A DNA stretch of 64,000 bases from Diogma glabrata (GCA_963693315.1 OY856186.1:285158492-285222491); one strand, 5' to 3'; counted from the stretch's first letter, positions 32,594 through 45,299 are shown. Translations and numbers: made by a program. Notes: generated from the letters alone by a model not told the origin.

Positions 32594-33670
32594 AACACAA
32601 AAAGATTCTTAACCTCAACTGGCTTTGGTATTCATTTATGTTCTTTAGAACATAATCTCTTCTAAACATAAAATTATTTATCAAAACGTACGGTTTTGGT
32701 ATTCTTTTATTTTTGTTTTTATTTTCTTTAGAACCTAATTTTTCCTACATATACAATTATTTATCAAAACGTACGGTTTTGGTATTCTTTTATTATTTTT
32801 TTTTTTTTTATTTTCTTTAGAACATAATTTTTTTCTAAATACACAATTAATTATCCAAACGTACACAAAACAGAACTAAATTCTTAACAGGTTCTGGTAT
32901 TTTTTTATATTCTTTAGAACATAATTTTTTCTAAATACACAATTAATTATCCAAAACGTACACAAAACAGAACTAAATTCTTAACAGGTTTTGGTATTTT
33001 TTTTTATATTCTTTAGAACATAATTTTTCTAAGTATACAATTAATTATCAAAACGTACACAAAACAGAACTAAATTCTTAACAGGTTCTGGTATTTTTTT
33101 TTTTATATTCTTTAGAACATAATTTTTTCCTAAATACACAATTAATTATCCAAACGTACACAAAACAGAACTAAATTCTTAACAGGTTCTGGTATTTTTT
33201 TATATTCTTTAGAACATAATTTTTCTAAATACACAATTAATTATCCAAAACGTACACAAAACAGAACTAAATTCTTAACAGGTTTTGGTATTTTTTATAT
33301 TCTTTAGAACATAATTTTTTCTAAATACACAATTAATTATCCAAAACGTACACAAAACAGAACTAAATTCTTAACAGGTTTTGGTATTTTTTTTTATATT
33401 CTTTAGAACATAATCTTTTTCTAAATACACAATTAATTAACCAAACGTACACAAAACAGAACTAAATTCTTAACAGGTTCTGGTATTTTTTTATATATTC
33501 TTTAGAACATAATCTTTTTCTAAATACACAATTAATTAACCAAACGTACACAAAACAGAACTAAATTCTTAACAGGTTCTGGTGTTTTTTTATATTCTTT
33601 AGAACATAATTTTTCTAAATACACAATTAATTATCAAAACGTACACAAAACAGAACCAAATTCTTAACAT
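32594..33670 (+). repeat. Minisatellite, about 11 copies of a ~97-bp unit
   Basis: The landmark TTCTTTAGAACATAAT recurs at about 97-bp steps (about 32640, 32712, 32812, 32910, 33008, 33103, 33204, 33299, 33399, 33497, 33594). It alternates with CGTACACAAAACAGAACTAA and TTCTTAACAGGTT. The first units diverge most. Length variation is mainly in a T-run. Confidence 0.9.
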
Positions 33671-34317
33671 CAATATTACAAAAAAAAAGTAACATAAAAA
33701 ATTACTAAAACAAACCGAACCACAAAATTTACTCAAACAAAAAAAAAGAAAGAAGAAAACTTTCTACAATACACGACCCGACTCATCAACAACTTAATCG
33801 CCAGTCCCGACCAACCATTTTCTCGCTTTCCTCGAAACCTCGGTTTAATATGAGCTTTTTACATAAAAAAAAAAAAAATGCCCTTAGTTAGCGAAAGTAA
33901 TAACAACGAGAAAACAGAAGAAAAAACCAACGGAATTCCAGAAATTGAATCAAATTGTGGAAACTTTCCCACAATTAAACGAAAAACTTATTTAGTTACA
34001 AAAAAAAATGAAAGGCTGAATTTCAGACTTATGAAGAAAAGACAAAAAAAAATGAGAATTTTATAAAATGAAATTGGATTAAACTTATGTTAATCCATGG
34101 TTTTATATTCATTGTTTTCTGATAAATTTATAGAAAACGAAATGTGGGAAAATTTTATAATTTAGACTAATGCCATTTTGCGTTATTAGCAAAACGGAAA
34201 TATAGACATAAGGTTTTAAGAAATGGAATGTCATGAGACATGAAAAAAAATGTTCAAATAAACTGGAATTCGGAATCTTGGGACGAAGGAACATAAAGAC
34301 AAATTTTTGACACAAAA
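33671..34317. other. No gene supported
   Basis: AT-rich. A 62-codon Lys/Asn-rich frame at 33878-34066, beginning right after an A13 run, has no recognisable domain and is probably chance. Confidence 0.4.
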
Positions 34318-35808
34318 GTGGTGTGCCCCAGAATATCCTTCGTCACAACCCTCACCAAAATGTTTTATAAATCCTATAAATCTGGTATTTATCCATCCTG
34401 CTGGAAGTTGGCCAATGTCCAGCCTGTCCCAAAAAAAGGAACAAAATGTGATATTTCAAATTATAGACCAATAGCCTTACTCCCAGTCATGTCTAAAATA
34501 TACGAGCACTATATTAATTCACACATATCCAAATTTTTGGAAGACAACCATTTGATATCTGACAGCCAATACGGTTTTAGAAACAAAAGATCAACAACCG
34601 ATCTATTGAACTATGTGGCACATATTTGGAATAGCATACTTGAGAAAGGTGGTGAAACGTACGTGATCGCATTAGACATCTCAAAAGCATTTGATCGAAT
34701 TTGGCATGCCAACTTGATCAACGTGCTCGTTGCGTACGGTTTTCATCCCGCAGTCGTGAAGTTGATTCAAAATTTTCTGTCTAACCGATACATCTCGGTA
34801 TCTATAGATGGCTTTTCTTCTGAGCCCAAATTAATTAACGCTGGTGTACCCCAAGGCTCAGTTTTATCTCCCACTTTATTTTGAATTTATATCAACGAAC
34901 TGTTGCAAATCACCAATAACCCAATAAATAGTTTTGCAGATGATAGTACACTGCACAAGTCATTCGTCCCCCTATCTTCAAATGGTAAAATGCATAAAGA
35001 AATAAATTCCGTCCGGAGAGACGCTGCCATAAATGTAAACGAGGACCTAAAAAAAGTCGCCGATTGGGGTGACAAAAATTTGGTCAATTTTAATTCCACC
35101 AAAACACAGCTATTGATTGTTTCCAGATCAAAGACCGAGTTTCCCAACGATATTTCAATTAATATGTGTGACGACCAAATAGATGAATGTGAAAGCATTC
35201 GTTTATTAGGAGTTACAATATCCAATGACTTACTCTGGAACGATAATATAATGGCCATGGCAAAGAGCGCGTCAAGAAAACTCGGTCTCCTCAATAGATG
35301 TAAAAAATATTTTACCTCGCATCAATTACTCCACATTTATAAGTCCTATATTCATCCTTGTATGGAGTATTGTTGTCAAGTTTGGGGCGCTGCATCTGTT
35401 ACTATCCTGGCTCTTTTGGACTCTGTTCAAAAGCGAGCTATACGAATTGTTGGTGATCGAGATTTAACATTAGGTCTTGATTCCCTGCAACATCGTCGCA
35501 CTGTTGCTGATGTCGTTGTTTTTTATAAATATCGTCACCAGCAGTGCTCGGATGAAATCAGGTCCATAATGCCTCAGACATATGTTTTTCCCCGTTTTAC
35601 TCGTCAATCGGTTTGTGCGGGCGGTCGAACTGCCGAGATTACTCACTGTCATAGTAATCGAATGCAAAGAGATTTCTTTGTGCGTACATCGTACACATGG
35701 AATGCTTTGCCCGAATCAATAGTCTCTAGTGCCTTCAATCCACAAACATTTAAAAAAAGCGTCCACCTACACCTCAAGACGCATGTTGTTGTGGGACCTA
35801 CGTCTTAA
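34318..35808 (+). pseudogene. ORF2 reverse transcriptase with one in-frame stop
   Basis: The frame runs 34318-35808 with a single TGA at 34882-34884 in the middle of the RT. Visible RT blocks are VPKKGTKCDISNYRPIAL (block 2), DSQYGFRNKRST, ALDISKAFDRIWH (block with the first catalytic Asp), NAGVPQGSVLSPTLF, and SFADDSTLH, the F-A-D-D active site. After the RT comes the CR1/Jockey-type C-terminal region (SYIHPCMEYCCQVWG, then FFVRTSYTWNALPES). The endonuclease and the N-terminal RT are missing. No RNase H domain is present. The opening GTG is only where the frame begins, not a start codon. Confidence 0.85.
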
Positions 35809-35887
35809 AAGGTATCTATGTGTTGTTGTGTTGTGACACATTTTGTAATTCCTACTACACAACACTTCTTATTAAAAAAAAAAAAAA
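34318..35887 (+). mobile_element. CR1/Jockey-type non-LTR retrotransposon, 5'-truncated copy
   Basis: The copy begins abruptly inside the reverse transcriptase and ends in an A14 tail at 35874-35887. The 3' UTR (AAAAGGTATCTATGTGTTGTT) is shared with a short fragment at 60.5 kb. The 5' truncation is the usual result of target-primed reverse transcription. No clear target duplication was identified. Confidence 0.85.
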
Positions 35888-38800
35888 TCTTTATTTAGAA
35901 AATATATCTTTAATAAAATTAGTGTTCCATTTTCACTAAGATTAACCAATTAAATTAATTGAAGGATTAAGTAAATATTTATGGTTTAAGCATTTATTTT
36001 TAAATAAAAGAGATTAAGTTTTTGTTAATTGCAGATAAATACGTAAACCATTGAGTGCTGGCTGATGAGAAACGAGTTTTTCTAGATTTGAGACCAAAAT
36101 CTCGAGTATATATGTTTTTGTGGTATTTGGCAAGTAAAGAAACGTTTCGTAAAATTGAAGATCGATTTGGTTTCAGTCGGAGCATATGATATCATCGAAG
36201 AACTGGCTTTATTTGGCACTTGGAATTGATGACTACTATGCTGCATTGCTACCGAAAAATTGTCAATTATTTTAAATTCAGCGCGATTCAAGATGGTAAG
36301 ACCATCTATAAATCGAACTCAAAATTAATGATGTCGATGAAAACAAAATCTTTTTCGTGAAATACAAGTTCTCGTGTTAACAAATAATCAGCCGTGCAAA
36401 GTCAAGCTTTTAAACTCTAAAAAGCAGTAGAAATATTGTTTAGTAGAGCTATAAATATTACCAGATTATCTTCAAAACAAACTAAACCAATCAAAGCTAT
36501 ATCTTAGAATTTAAATCTTTCAAAATAAATGTATCAATAAAATCTTATTTTATTTGCATTTAAATCCATAATATAATAGCCGTGAGTCTATCCTTCTACT
36601 ACGAGCGTAACGTTCAATCTTTATCTATCCTTTAGTCTATCATTTTAGTAATGTTCAAATTGCAATGTGGGTAGCGCGCTCGACTGATGAACTATAGGTT
36701 GGAAGTTCGAATCCTGGTTTTTGCACATTTTTTTTTTATTTTTTTTAAATAACATTAAAATTATTGTTTTTTTACACACTTTTATTTTATTCATACATAC
36801 ATTTCGTTTTACGATAATGCAATTTTTATTTTATTTTATTTTATTTTATTTATTTACAAAAGCCATAAATATGATTTCACATAATATACAAAAAAACAGA
36901 AATGATTACAAATCAAAGATGATTAAACTATACAAATAATAATAGTAATCATTAAATTATAAAAAAAATTAAAAGAACAAAGAATTAATAAATAGCATTA
37001 ATAAAATTAATAAATAGTTGTACCTAAGCTTTGCTTAGCCGTCTAAAATAAAAAATAAAAAAAAATACATTTCCTATGTATAAATTTTAAAATAAAAAAA
37101 ACAAAAGTATAAAATTAATATACAAATAAATTATAAATTACTTATAAAGTTGACTTAAAATATAATCTAAAAAGGTATTCAGAACGAAATTGTCAAGGTC
37201 AATTTGTCAATTGTCAATTTGATCGATAATGCAGTTTTTATAGCATTTTATTGCACTGTCATTTCCCGTTTCGTTCAAATTATTATAATTTCGATATTAA
37301 CAAGAAAATTAATTAGTTTTTTGATAGGCAGTGCTAAAAATCATATAATAGTGGTTTCCGGTATTTCTCTTGCAATATAACAGCTTTATCATAAAAGATC
37401 GTGTGAAGTCACTTTGTTTAGTTATTTGAAGTTTTAATAAAAATTGACACAACATTTCGTAAACTAGTTTCTTCAATTAAATTATACAATTTAAATGTAG
37501 ATCAGTAAGATGTTAAACAATGAGTATTGGGCAATTTTTCTGTTCCGGTTTCCTATATGGGAAAAAATCACTAAATTTACACAGGATTGTATACCAAACA
37601 CAACTTCAAATAATTTTAAAAATTGTCAATGAAATTTTTCATTGTACTAAAATTTAAAATTTTTAATTTGCTTATTGAATATATTAAGCATAATTTATGT
37701 AAAATGTATTTTAGCTAGCACATAAAAAACACGAAAATGATCGAAAATTTCCATATAACTTTGCATGGAAATTTTTGACAGTTTTAATTTTGCTTTTGGA
37801 CCTATATAGGTAAAAAGATGCTATATATAGTAGTACTATTATGCTTGATTTAGAGTAATTATTACACTTCACAAACAAACTTAAATCGTTTAAAGCAAAA
37901 ACACGAGAAATTTCATAGAGAAATTTTTAAATGATTATAGTTACAATACAATAGTTAATACAAAACACGTACGTAAGCCAATATAAACTTTTTGAAATTT
38001 TTTTCTTATCTCCCCTTTCTAGCGCTATTATGGCAGGACCAGAACCAGAAAATTGTTCTATAGTACAGCGAACATAACAGCATAGAAAAATATAAAAATC
38101 TATAAATCTAAAAATCTAAACAATTTTTAAAAACAATGTAGGTTGAAAACATTTGATATTTTTGGAACAAAAAACAGTTTGTGTTATAATATACATTTTC
38201 AAACATTTAATAATTTAAACTGATTTAATAAAATGAACTTTAAGAAACTCAGTACGAAATTTCGTTGTCATTGCCGATGTAGGGGGTTGTGATAAAGGTT
38301 CGGGGCTCAACGCGAACCCTATATTTAATTTTTATTGTTTTGGTTTATTTTTTTTATAGAACATAAAAATTATTCCTTTTTATTCATAAAAATTCCATTT
38401 ACGGCATTTAAATTTCGATAATGTAGGTTTTCAAAATTATTGCTCTAATTGTCTTTTAGCCGTTTCGTTCAAATTTATATCGTTGCGATATTAATAAGAA
38501 AATTAATTATTTATATGACAGATAGTGCTAAAAATCATAGAATATTTTTTTTCCACCATTATTTTAGCATAGCTGCATTTTCTGTAAATAAAATATAGAA
38601 GAACAAAAGCTGCTATTTCAGTATTTTCTTATTATTATTATTTTCAACCATTTGTCATTGATCGTATAAAAATTTATCGTTAACCTCACGATGGTTTTTG
38701 TAGAATTATAGTTAAGCAGAAGGTGCACACAGAATAGATTAGAAGAGGTTGGATTATGATGGATAGTACTTGGTAGTTGTATCAAAGCCAGATGAAAAGA

Positions 38801-39100
38801 GCAAGAGTGTATTGGTGTGCGAAGGGAAGGGAAAAGGAGGAGAGGGGAAGGGGGCAGACCCCCTAGTATTTCAATATTTACAATTTTGTTTTATTTAAAA
38901 TTACTAAAATATTGATGGAAAATAAAATAAGGGTCAAATTTCATAACAAAAATAACGAAAACTAAATAACTCAAGCATTAGACTGACAGTTAAATACGAT
39001 AAAGGTTGACGTTTAAAAGCAATAAAAAGATTGATTTTTTCGTGATAAATGAGTGTGTTTCATCCTAGGCAACTGACCATAAAAACATGATTTTTTTCTC
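35888..39100. other. AT-rich DNA without recognised genes
   Basis: Contains a (TTTTA)n run at about 36827-36851, a tRNA-like segment at 36661-36725, two related ~90-bp direct repeats (about 37255-37345 and 38450-38535), and a purine-rich run at about 38820-38865. Confidence 0.4.
36661..36725 (+). other. tRNA-like segment (SINE head or tRNA pseudogene)
   Basis: GTTCGAATCC at about 36704-36713 is a canonical internal B box, and GGGTAGCGCGCT at about 36669-36680 resembles an A box. The ends TGCAA and TTGCA can pair as an acceptor stem. I could not form a proper anticodon stem, so a working tRNA is unlikely. Confidence 0.35.
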
Positions 39101-39164
39101 ACATTTGCTGTACCGAGCTTTTGGGTGGATCAGATCATAATTTGATCTCCACTCATTTAAATAT

Positions 39165-39172
39165 ACTAGTAC
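39165..39172 (+). repeat. hAT target-site duplication, left (ACTAGTAC)
   Basis: Matches 43007-43014 exactly. The sequence belongs to the interrupted retrotransposon ORF2. Confidence 0.95.
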
Positions 39173-39379
39173 CAGTGGCGTCATTTCACCAAAATCTTGG
39201 GGGGGGCGAGAATTTAAATGACATAAAAAAATTTTTTTCGTAAAACATAACATACACGTTTTATACACACATATATTTAAAAGTATTTAAATGCATCGAC
39301 TTAGAAATAAAAATAAAATGCTTCTGAGCTACATTGGTTACTCTGCTAGTCTTCTGGTGTTGTTTCATCGAAGCCAATG

Positions 39380-40330
39380 CCGCAAAGTTCTGCAAAATCC
39401 CTTCATTTGTTAAAAATAATTTTAAATTTAGTATCATCTCTGCATTGTTTAAGCATCAAGATAGTAGTTTTAATTAAAGCGCTTGTGCTAGAAATTATTA
39501 TATCTTGGCTTTGTAACTGTTCAGAGAGTGAATTTGTAAACACAGCAGATCGTGCAGCATAGAAAAAAAGGATGGTTTTTCTATACGATTTTTTAGATCT
39601 CGGGCATCCCGGGATTTAAAATTTATGAGTCACCTAGTGCCAGGAAAAATAAAACACCACGAGATTGCAATCCCTACGTGACCAGGAGTCATGTCGAATC
39701 GTTTTTTTGTTTGTTTGTTTTCCTTTATTTGTCTCAGAGAGAAAGAGTTATGTCTACCCTAAACTGATCAGAGCCAAATCGTTAAAATGTGGGACAAAAT
39801 GCAAACATTCTTCCAAATACTAACTAATTAGAATTTCTATTGCGAGAAAGTGGGACAGTAAAAACGTGCTAACTAGATTGTGCATAAATTTACTATCTAA
39901 TGCTTTCCTGTACTATTTGTTTACTATTTAATTCTTCAAAAAATTCTTTTATTTTAATTGGACATTTTTCAACCGTTAGAAAATGTGCTTACAGTGGTTC
40001 GTACATTTTCAAAATTCTTTCTAGTGCTGGCATTACTGCCAGCCAGCGAGTTTCACTGTATCCAATAAGTTGGTTATGTTCGACATTAGTTTTGCCGCAG
40101 AACTCCTTCAACGTCTCCAGTAAAGACAGTAAAATATCCAAATTTTTTTAACCCTGCCATTTAAATCAGCAGCATTTCTTATTGCATTATTTAGAATATG
40201 GGCTGCGATTCCAATACCAATACACTCTGATTCAAATTCGAGTTTAGCTTGTTTTTAAATTTTCACCCCTTGACGTGACACCACTAAAATTGGTGTTCGT
40301 GTTATCAGCGCAAATTGCAACTAACTTCTT
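39380..40330 (-). pseudogene. hAT transposase remnant
   Basis: Minus-strand pieces in several frames resemble hAT transposases of the ZMYM1-like type. They are ICADNTNTNFSG (about 40300, around the second catalytic Asp), GYSETRWLAVMPALERILKMYEP with following FEELN (about 40060-39920), and a C-terminal piece with ILMLKQCRDDTKFK (about 39450). Stops and an unexplained ~330-bp stretch (39563-39890) break the frame. RW followed by an E-rich helix is a family hallmark. The N-terminal BED-type finger was not found. Confidence 0.7.
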
Positions 40331-40462
40331 GTCAATGTTAAAAAACAACAAGAAAACACAATAACAACAAAACTTGTTCAAGCTACTGGAGCTGGCGGTT
40401 TATAGCAATGCTTTTTTATATTTATCTGTATCTATATGTCTTTTAATATCATAATGTCCACT

Positions 40463-40662
40463 AGTCCCTGGGCCTTCACCTACATAATTTTGTGATTACA
40501 AGATCCCGGGCAATCGGCATTTTTCGGAGCTTGCCGAAAGCAAAAGCGCCGATTTGAAAAAAATCGCAGAACAAATGTTTTCGGGCTCGTCAAGGACAGG
40601 CACATTACGAAGTATAAAATATGTGGTAATCACAAAATTATGTAGGTGAAGGCCCAGGGACT
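40463..40662. mobile_element. 200-bp MITE inside the hAT element
   Basis: AGTCCCTGGGCCTTCACCTA begins one end and its reverse complement closes the other. The inverted repeats extend about 37 bp (through TTTTGTGATTAC). The interior is GC-richer and non-coding. A target duplication is not clear. Confidence 0.8.
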
Positions 40663-42511
40663 ACACTGTTAATTTTCAAATTCACTCCGACTGGTAATAC
40701 ACTAAGCTTTTGCGTCGTTATATTTTGATTTTTTTTATAAAAGGATAGTCCAATTCAATATCGTATAAGAATTTACGTAAACGTTTTCTATCCGTCTTGA
40801 TTTGCAGGAGAACTTTCTAAATATAATTTAAAAAATTAGCATAAATTTACCTTTTATAGTAGCTTAAAACTTTTGTTACACAAGTAAAGACTGTAAAACA
40901 ATTGAAACAATTTATTTTTATTTTACTAAATAATTAATATCTTTTTTGTATTCTGTAAGTATAAGAGGTATACAGTATACCTCTCGTTCTATCTTTTGCA
41001 AATCTATATCATTTATCAAGTTTTTATACTGTTTGCTTTGTTTGTTCTTTATTGAAAAAAAAATATAACACTGCCACATACAGGAGTGAAAATAATAAAA
41101 TATCATTCTTGCTACTAAATCGAAATAAATATTTTCTTTCAAATACTCAAAACTTTTACTTTTGCGTCAAATTTGATGCTTTTCAACGTAAAATGCTTAA
41201 TTCGTTCAATTATTCATGCATTGTTAGAAAAATGAATATAAGGGATGACGAAGAGTGACTAATTTTATTCTTTTACAAATCGAATGAAAGAACTAGAAAA
41301 TTCAATCTGCTCCAAAGGAGTAAAATCGAAAAACTAAAATTTTACTCTTACGAGTAAGAACGATATTCAAATTATGAACATTTTAATTTTTGAATATTAT
41401 TTCAAAGGATTGAAATGAGTGCTCGAATAAAGACTCGTAAACTCTGGTTTAAAAATTTAAATTTTTATGAGTTTATACGCTAAACTGCATCTTTTTAAGT
41501 AAAATATTTTGTATTTTATTTTCCATAATAATATTGCACTGGTTTGTTCTCTCAATATGGTTAAATCAACATATACATAACATTATACAAACTGCAAGAA
41601 AAAACTGTGAAGCCATTGCTCTGACTAAGATATTGCGCAAACTATACGTAGGTAGATGATTATTTCGATAATGCGGGCAAATGTGGTGGAAATATTTGTT
41701 TCGTGGGACGCTTCGTGGGACACATTTCTCCGTGGGACAACGCAATAAAATGCAGCGTGGGACGTCTGGTCAGCTTACTGACCTTACTAACGTGCGTAAA
41801 TTTTTCATTTGATTCAAAATTGTACTAATATTGCGATCTTCTTTTAAATCTATAAGAAAAACCTACCACAAAAAAAAAAATAGTATCTCCCTCCCTGTGA
41901 CTGTATAACAAAAATGAACAAAGATTGACGTTTAGGATACGTTTTGGATTTTATTATAACCAACCAAACATATAATTTTTGCTATTTTATGAATTAAAAA
42001 TTCATAAAATGAATTTGACAGCAAGTTTTCATAACATACTTTGAAAATATTTACATAACTTAAATATTTGTTTGTGTCGTTAGAAAATATTGCTTGTCCA
42101 TTATAAAACATTCACTATTATAAAATCACTGGAAATAACCCAATAAATTTAAATTACTCCCGAAATTATTTTCATTAATTTAATAAAAATTAGCACAACT
42201 ATCAAGAAAACTTTTGATATGTTATAGGATTTTACATTTTAGAATTGTTTTTAATTTATTGTTTTTAAAAATGTCTTGTAAAGTTTGTACAATCTGATAT
42301 AGATAAAAAACAAGGCCAAACAGTCAGGGTTCTCCAAATAAGTAGGGTATAATTAGGTTGTGTTCTCCTGCATGTACTTACTTTTAAGTTTATATAAATT
42401 ACCAATGGCCAATAACAATTGAAATTTGAATGTTAAATACTGCACTATGAACTCTCGAGGAATGCTATACTAATGAAATCGTTGCTCAGACGTGGCTCAG
42501 ACACGAATATC
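40663..42511. other. hAT interior without readable coding sequence
   Basis: AT-rich and non-coding as far as I can read. A cluster of four GTGGGAC words lies at about 41703-41762; two more occur at 39789 and 39853. Confidence 0.4.
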
Positions 42512-42634
42512 TTATAAACAAAACACAATCGTTCTTCTAAAAGCGGTGATGCCGCGCACCTTATAGTACGATAGAATTTTGTCACAATACGCACCCACGG
42601 CGTTTTTGGAAGAACGATCGTGTTTTGTTTATAA
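42512..42634. repeat. 123-bp inverted-repeat hairpin in the hAT right region
   Basis: TTATAAACAAAACACAATCG opens the left arm and its near reverse complement closes the right. Arms are about 34 bp with a few mismatches around a GC-richer loop. The duplicate lies at about 58665-58790 in inverse orientation. Confidence 0.75.
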
Positions 42635-43006
42635 AACTGATTTCATCAGAAGATTAGAAGCAATAGACCGCCTTTCGTATTGGTGGCGCTCTAGTACTTG
42701 ATACAAAGAACGATAACGGTTTGAATATTGCGGTGAACTGTACTTTAGTCGGGCCAAAATAATATGTAACGTAATAATTATATTATCAGATATATTTCAA
42801 TTAATTGTATGCGATAAAATTGGTATATTAGTTAAGTAAATCTTCTAAAAATTAGACGAATTTACAAAATAACAGTGCATTGAAATGTTTCTAGTGTATA
42901 ATACTATCACGATTGGATGGTTTTATTGAATCGATGTATTGATAGTATCAGATCCTTGGGGGGGGGGGCCAATGAACCCCCCAGCCCTACCCAATTGACG
43001 CCCCTG

Positions 43007-43014
43007 ACTAGTAC
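43007..43014 (+). repeat. hAT target-site duplication, right (ACTAGTAC)
   Basis: Exact copy of 39165-39172. It is also present in the inverted duplicate at 58288-58295. Confidence 0.95.
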
Positions 43015-45299
43015 CTAAACAGTTAAAAGCTAATCCTCGTCTTGTTTGGGATTATAAAGCTGCAAATTGGCAGGGACTTAGAGATTTTTTTAAATGGTTT
43101 CCCTGGAAACGCAACTGTCTTTTAAGCCAAGATCCAAACATCGCTGCTTCCAATTTTTCAGAAATAATACACATGGGTATGCGCAGGTTTATTCCAAATA
43201 GTTTGATTGTTCCGAAGGTTGATCGATGGTTTTCAAGTAAATGTAAAAAAGCAATTAAAATTAAAAAAAAGGCTTTTCAAAAGTTTATTCAAAACAAATC
43301 TGATGAAAACCTCAGATTATACCGAATAGAAAGAAATTTATGTAGAAAATTAATAGATGCAGAAACATCTATTTATTAGGAAAAAAGCTAATAAATTTGC
43401 TGAGCACCCTACTGGTTCACGAAATTTTATAAAGCCATCAAGGTTGTTCAAGGAAATTTTTGTAAGTCTTCTATACCTCCTCTTATTGATAACGATATGC
43501 CTGTTATTGACCCTAAAGAAAAAGCTAATTTATTGGGTAACTGTTTCTCGTTAAATTCTACATTAGTAGAACCCAATATCCTACCTAGACCAATTCCTAG
43601 AGTTTCTAACAAAATGGGGCGGATAATTTTTCGTAAAAATGTCATTCGGAAAATGCTCTTACAAATCAATACTAATAAGGCATCTGGACCTGATAGTATT
43701 CCTCCAATTATCCTTAAAACTTTTGCTAAGGAATTAGCACCAATCCTAACTAAAATTTTCTATTTCTCATATAAGAAAGGAATTTTTCCTGATATATGGA
43801 AAATGGCTAGTGTACAACCAGTTCCAAAGAAAGGTGCTAAAACGGAACCAAGAAACTATAGACCTATATCAATTTTGTCTGTTGTTTCTAAAGTATTTGA
43901 GAAATATGTTAATTTTAATATTATGAGCTTCTTAGAGTCGTCAAAATTACTTAAAGAAAGACAATACGGATTCCGTAAAGGAAGAGCGACGGGAGATTTA
44001 CTTTCTTTTGTCACGCATATCTGGAACAAGTCGCTTGAAAACCATGGTGAGACTTTTGGCGTTGCTCTTGATATTATCAAAGCATTTGATAAAGTATGGC
44101 ACAATAATCTTATTTGCAAATTGAGATGCTACGGCTTAGATGAACAACTTATTTCTTGGTTACAAAGCTTTATTTCCGAGCGCAAATTTCGGGTCAATGT
44201 TGATGGTGTTTCATCGAATATTTTTTCAACTAATGCTGGTGTTCCTCAGGGTTCCGCTTTATCACCTACTCTTTTTCTTCTCTATATTAATGAATTGCTA
44301 GATGCAACAGTTAATCCCATCCATAGTTTTGCTGATGATAGCACACTTCATGCGTCACATGAAATGCCAAATTTGTATGCACCATCAAATCTTAATGTCA
44401 ATAGATCAAACTTGATAGAGTCATTAAATATTGATTTAAAAACCATCTTAGATTGGGGAGTTGCTAACAGTGTTGAATTCAACACAAGTAAAACTCAAGT
44501 TTGTCATTTTTCTAGGTTATCAACTCCTAATCCGCTTTTAATTAAAGTTTGATTCAAATGATCTTCAAGAGAAAGAATCTGTTAGACTTCTAGGAGTTGA
44601 GATTGAAAATAATATGAAATGGAATTCTCATATTTTTAACCTATCTAAGAACGCTGTTCAAAAATTAGGATTCTTGGGTCGTTGTTGTAAGGTTTTTAAT
44701 AGCGAGCAGCTTCTTTTAATATATAAATCATTTATTCGTCCCTGCATGGAGTATTGCTCTCACATATGGGGTGGAGCCTACATAAGTAGCTTAAAATGTC
44801 TTGATTCTATGCAACGAAGAGCTGTTAAATTGATCGGCAATTCGACTCTTACCAACGAGCTTGACGTCGCTGATTTGACGGTATTTTACAAGTATATTAT
44901 GGACGAACGGGCGTCTACGGAGATCAAATCGATTTTGCCTGAACCAGCAAACTTCACGCGTTTCACCAGAGCATCAATAGCAGTCCATACTTTTACGGTT
45001 CAAGTGACAAGGTGTAGAACTGTCGCTTTTCAACGCGAATTTTTTAACCGAGTTTCTCATCTCTGGAATGCCCTACCGGCGTGGGTCTTTCCTGATAATT
45101 TTAATCCTCAAAACTTTAAGATCAAGGTTAATAAATTCCTCAAAGAAAATTGAATAATACTTTCGAACCCTAGTTCCCTAGTTAGCATGGTATCTTCGGA
45201 TATTCAGAGACGTTGATATTGGTTAACACTAAACATGCCTAACATTGAATAAAAAAAAAAAAAACCGAACACTACAATTATGTTAAGCTATATACAATC

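Larger units (their letters stand above)
39173..43006 (-). mobile_element. hAT-superfamily DNA transposon with 8-bp target duplication
   Basis: Ends are CAGTGGCGTCA on the left and the inverse of CAGGGGCGTCA on the right, both followed by G-runs, typical of many insect hAT elements. The flanks are a perfect 8-bp duplication ACTAGTAC (39165-39172 and 43007-43014). Decayed transposase sequence is on the minus strand. The interior also holds smaller inverted-repeat elements. The element is inactive. Confidence 0.9.
39113..45153 (+). pseudogene. ORF2 (endonuclease end, RT) of copy A, disrupted
   Basis: The GGSDHNLIS motif is the catalytic-His end of the APE-type endonuclease. RT blocks follow the hAT insertion: VPKKGAKTEPRNYRPISI, RQYGFRKGRATGDL, ALDIIKAFDKVWH, NAGVPQGSALSPTLF, and the active site SFADDSTLH at about 44325-44350. 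The C-terminal CR1/Jockey region (IRPCMEYCSHIWGG, LWNALPAW) ends at 45153. Beyond the hAT insertion there are frameshifts near 43360 and 43430, which compensate each other, and near 44545. The protein is related to but clearly distinct from the copy at 34.3 kb. Confidence 0.85.
39105..45264 (+). mobile_element. CR1/Jockey-type non-LTR retrotransposon (copy A) split by a hAT element
   Basis: Coding sequence runs from the end of the endonuclease domain (ELLGGSDHNLIS, about 39113-39150), is interrupted at 39173-43006, and continues from 43007 through the RT to a poly(A) tail at 45251-45264. Deleting the hAT element and one 8-bp duplication restores one reading frame across the break. The copy is 5'-truncated within the endonuclease. 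A near-identical inverted copy (without the 5' end) lies at 56037-58295. Confidence 0.85.

Noticed and set aside
33878..34066. 62-codon Lys/Asn-rich frame after an A13 run
   Set aside because: Low complexity, no domain, no splice or promoter context.
36661..36725. Functional tRNA gene
   Set aside because: No five-base-pair anticodon stem could be drawn and the acceptor stem is imperfect.
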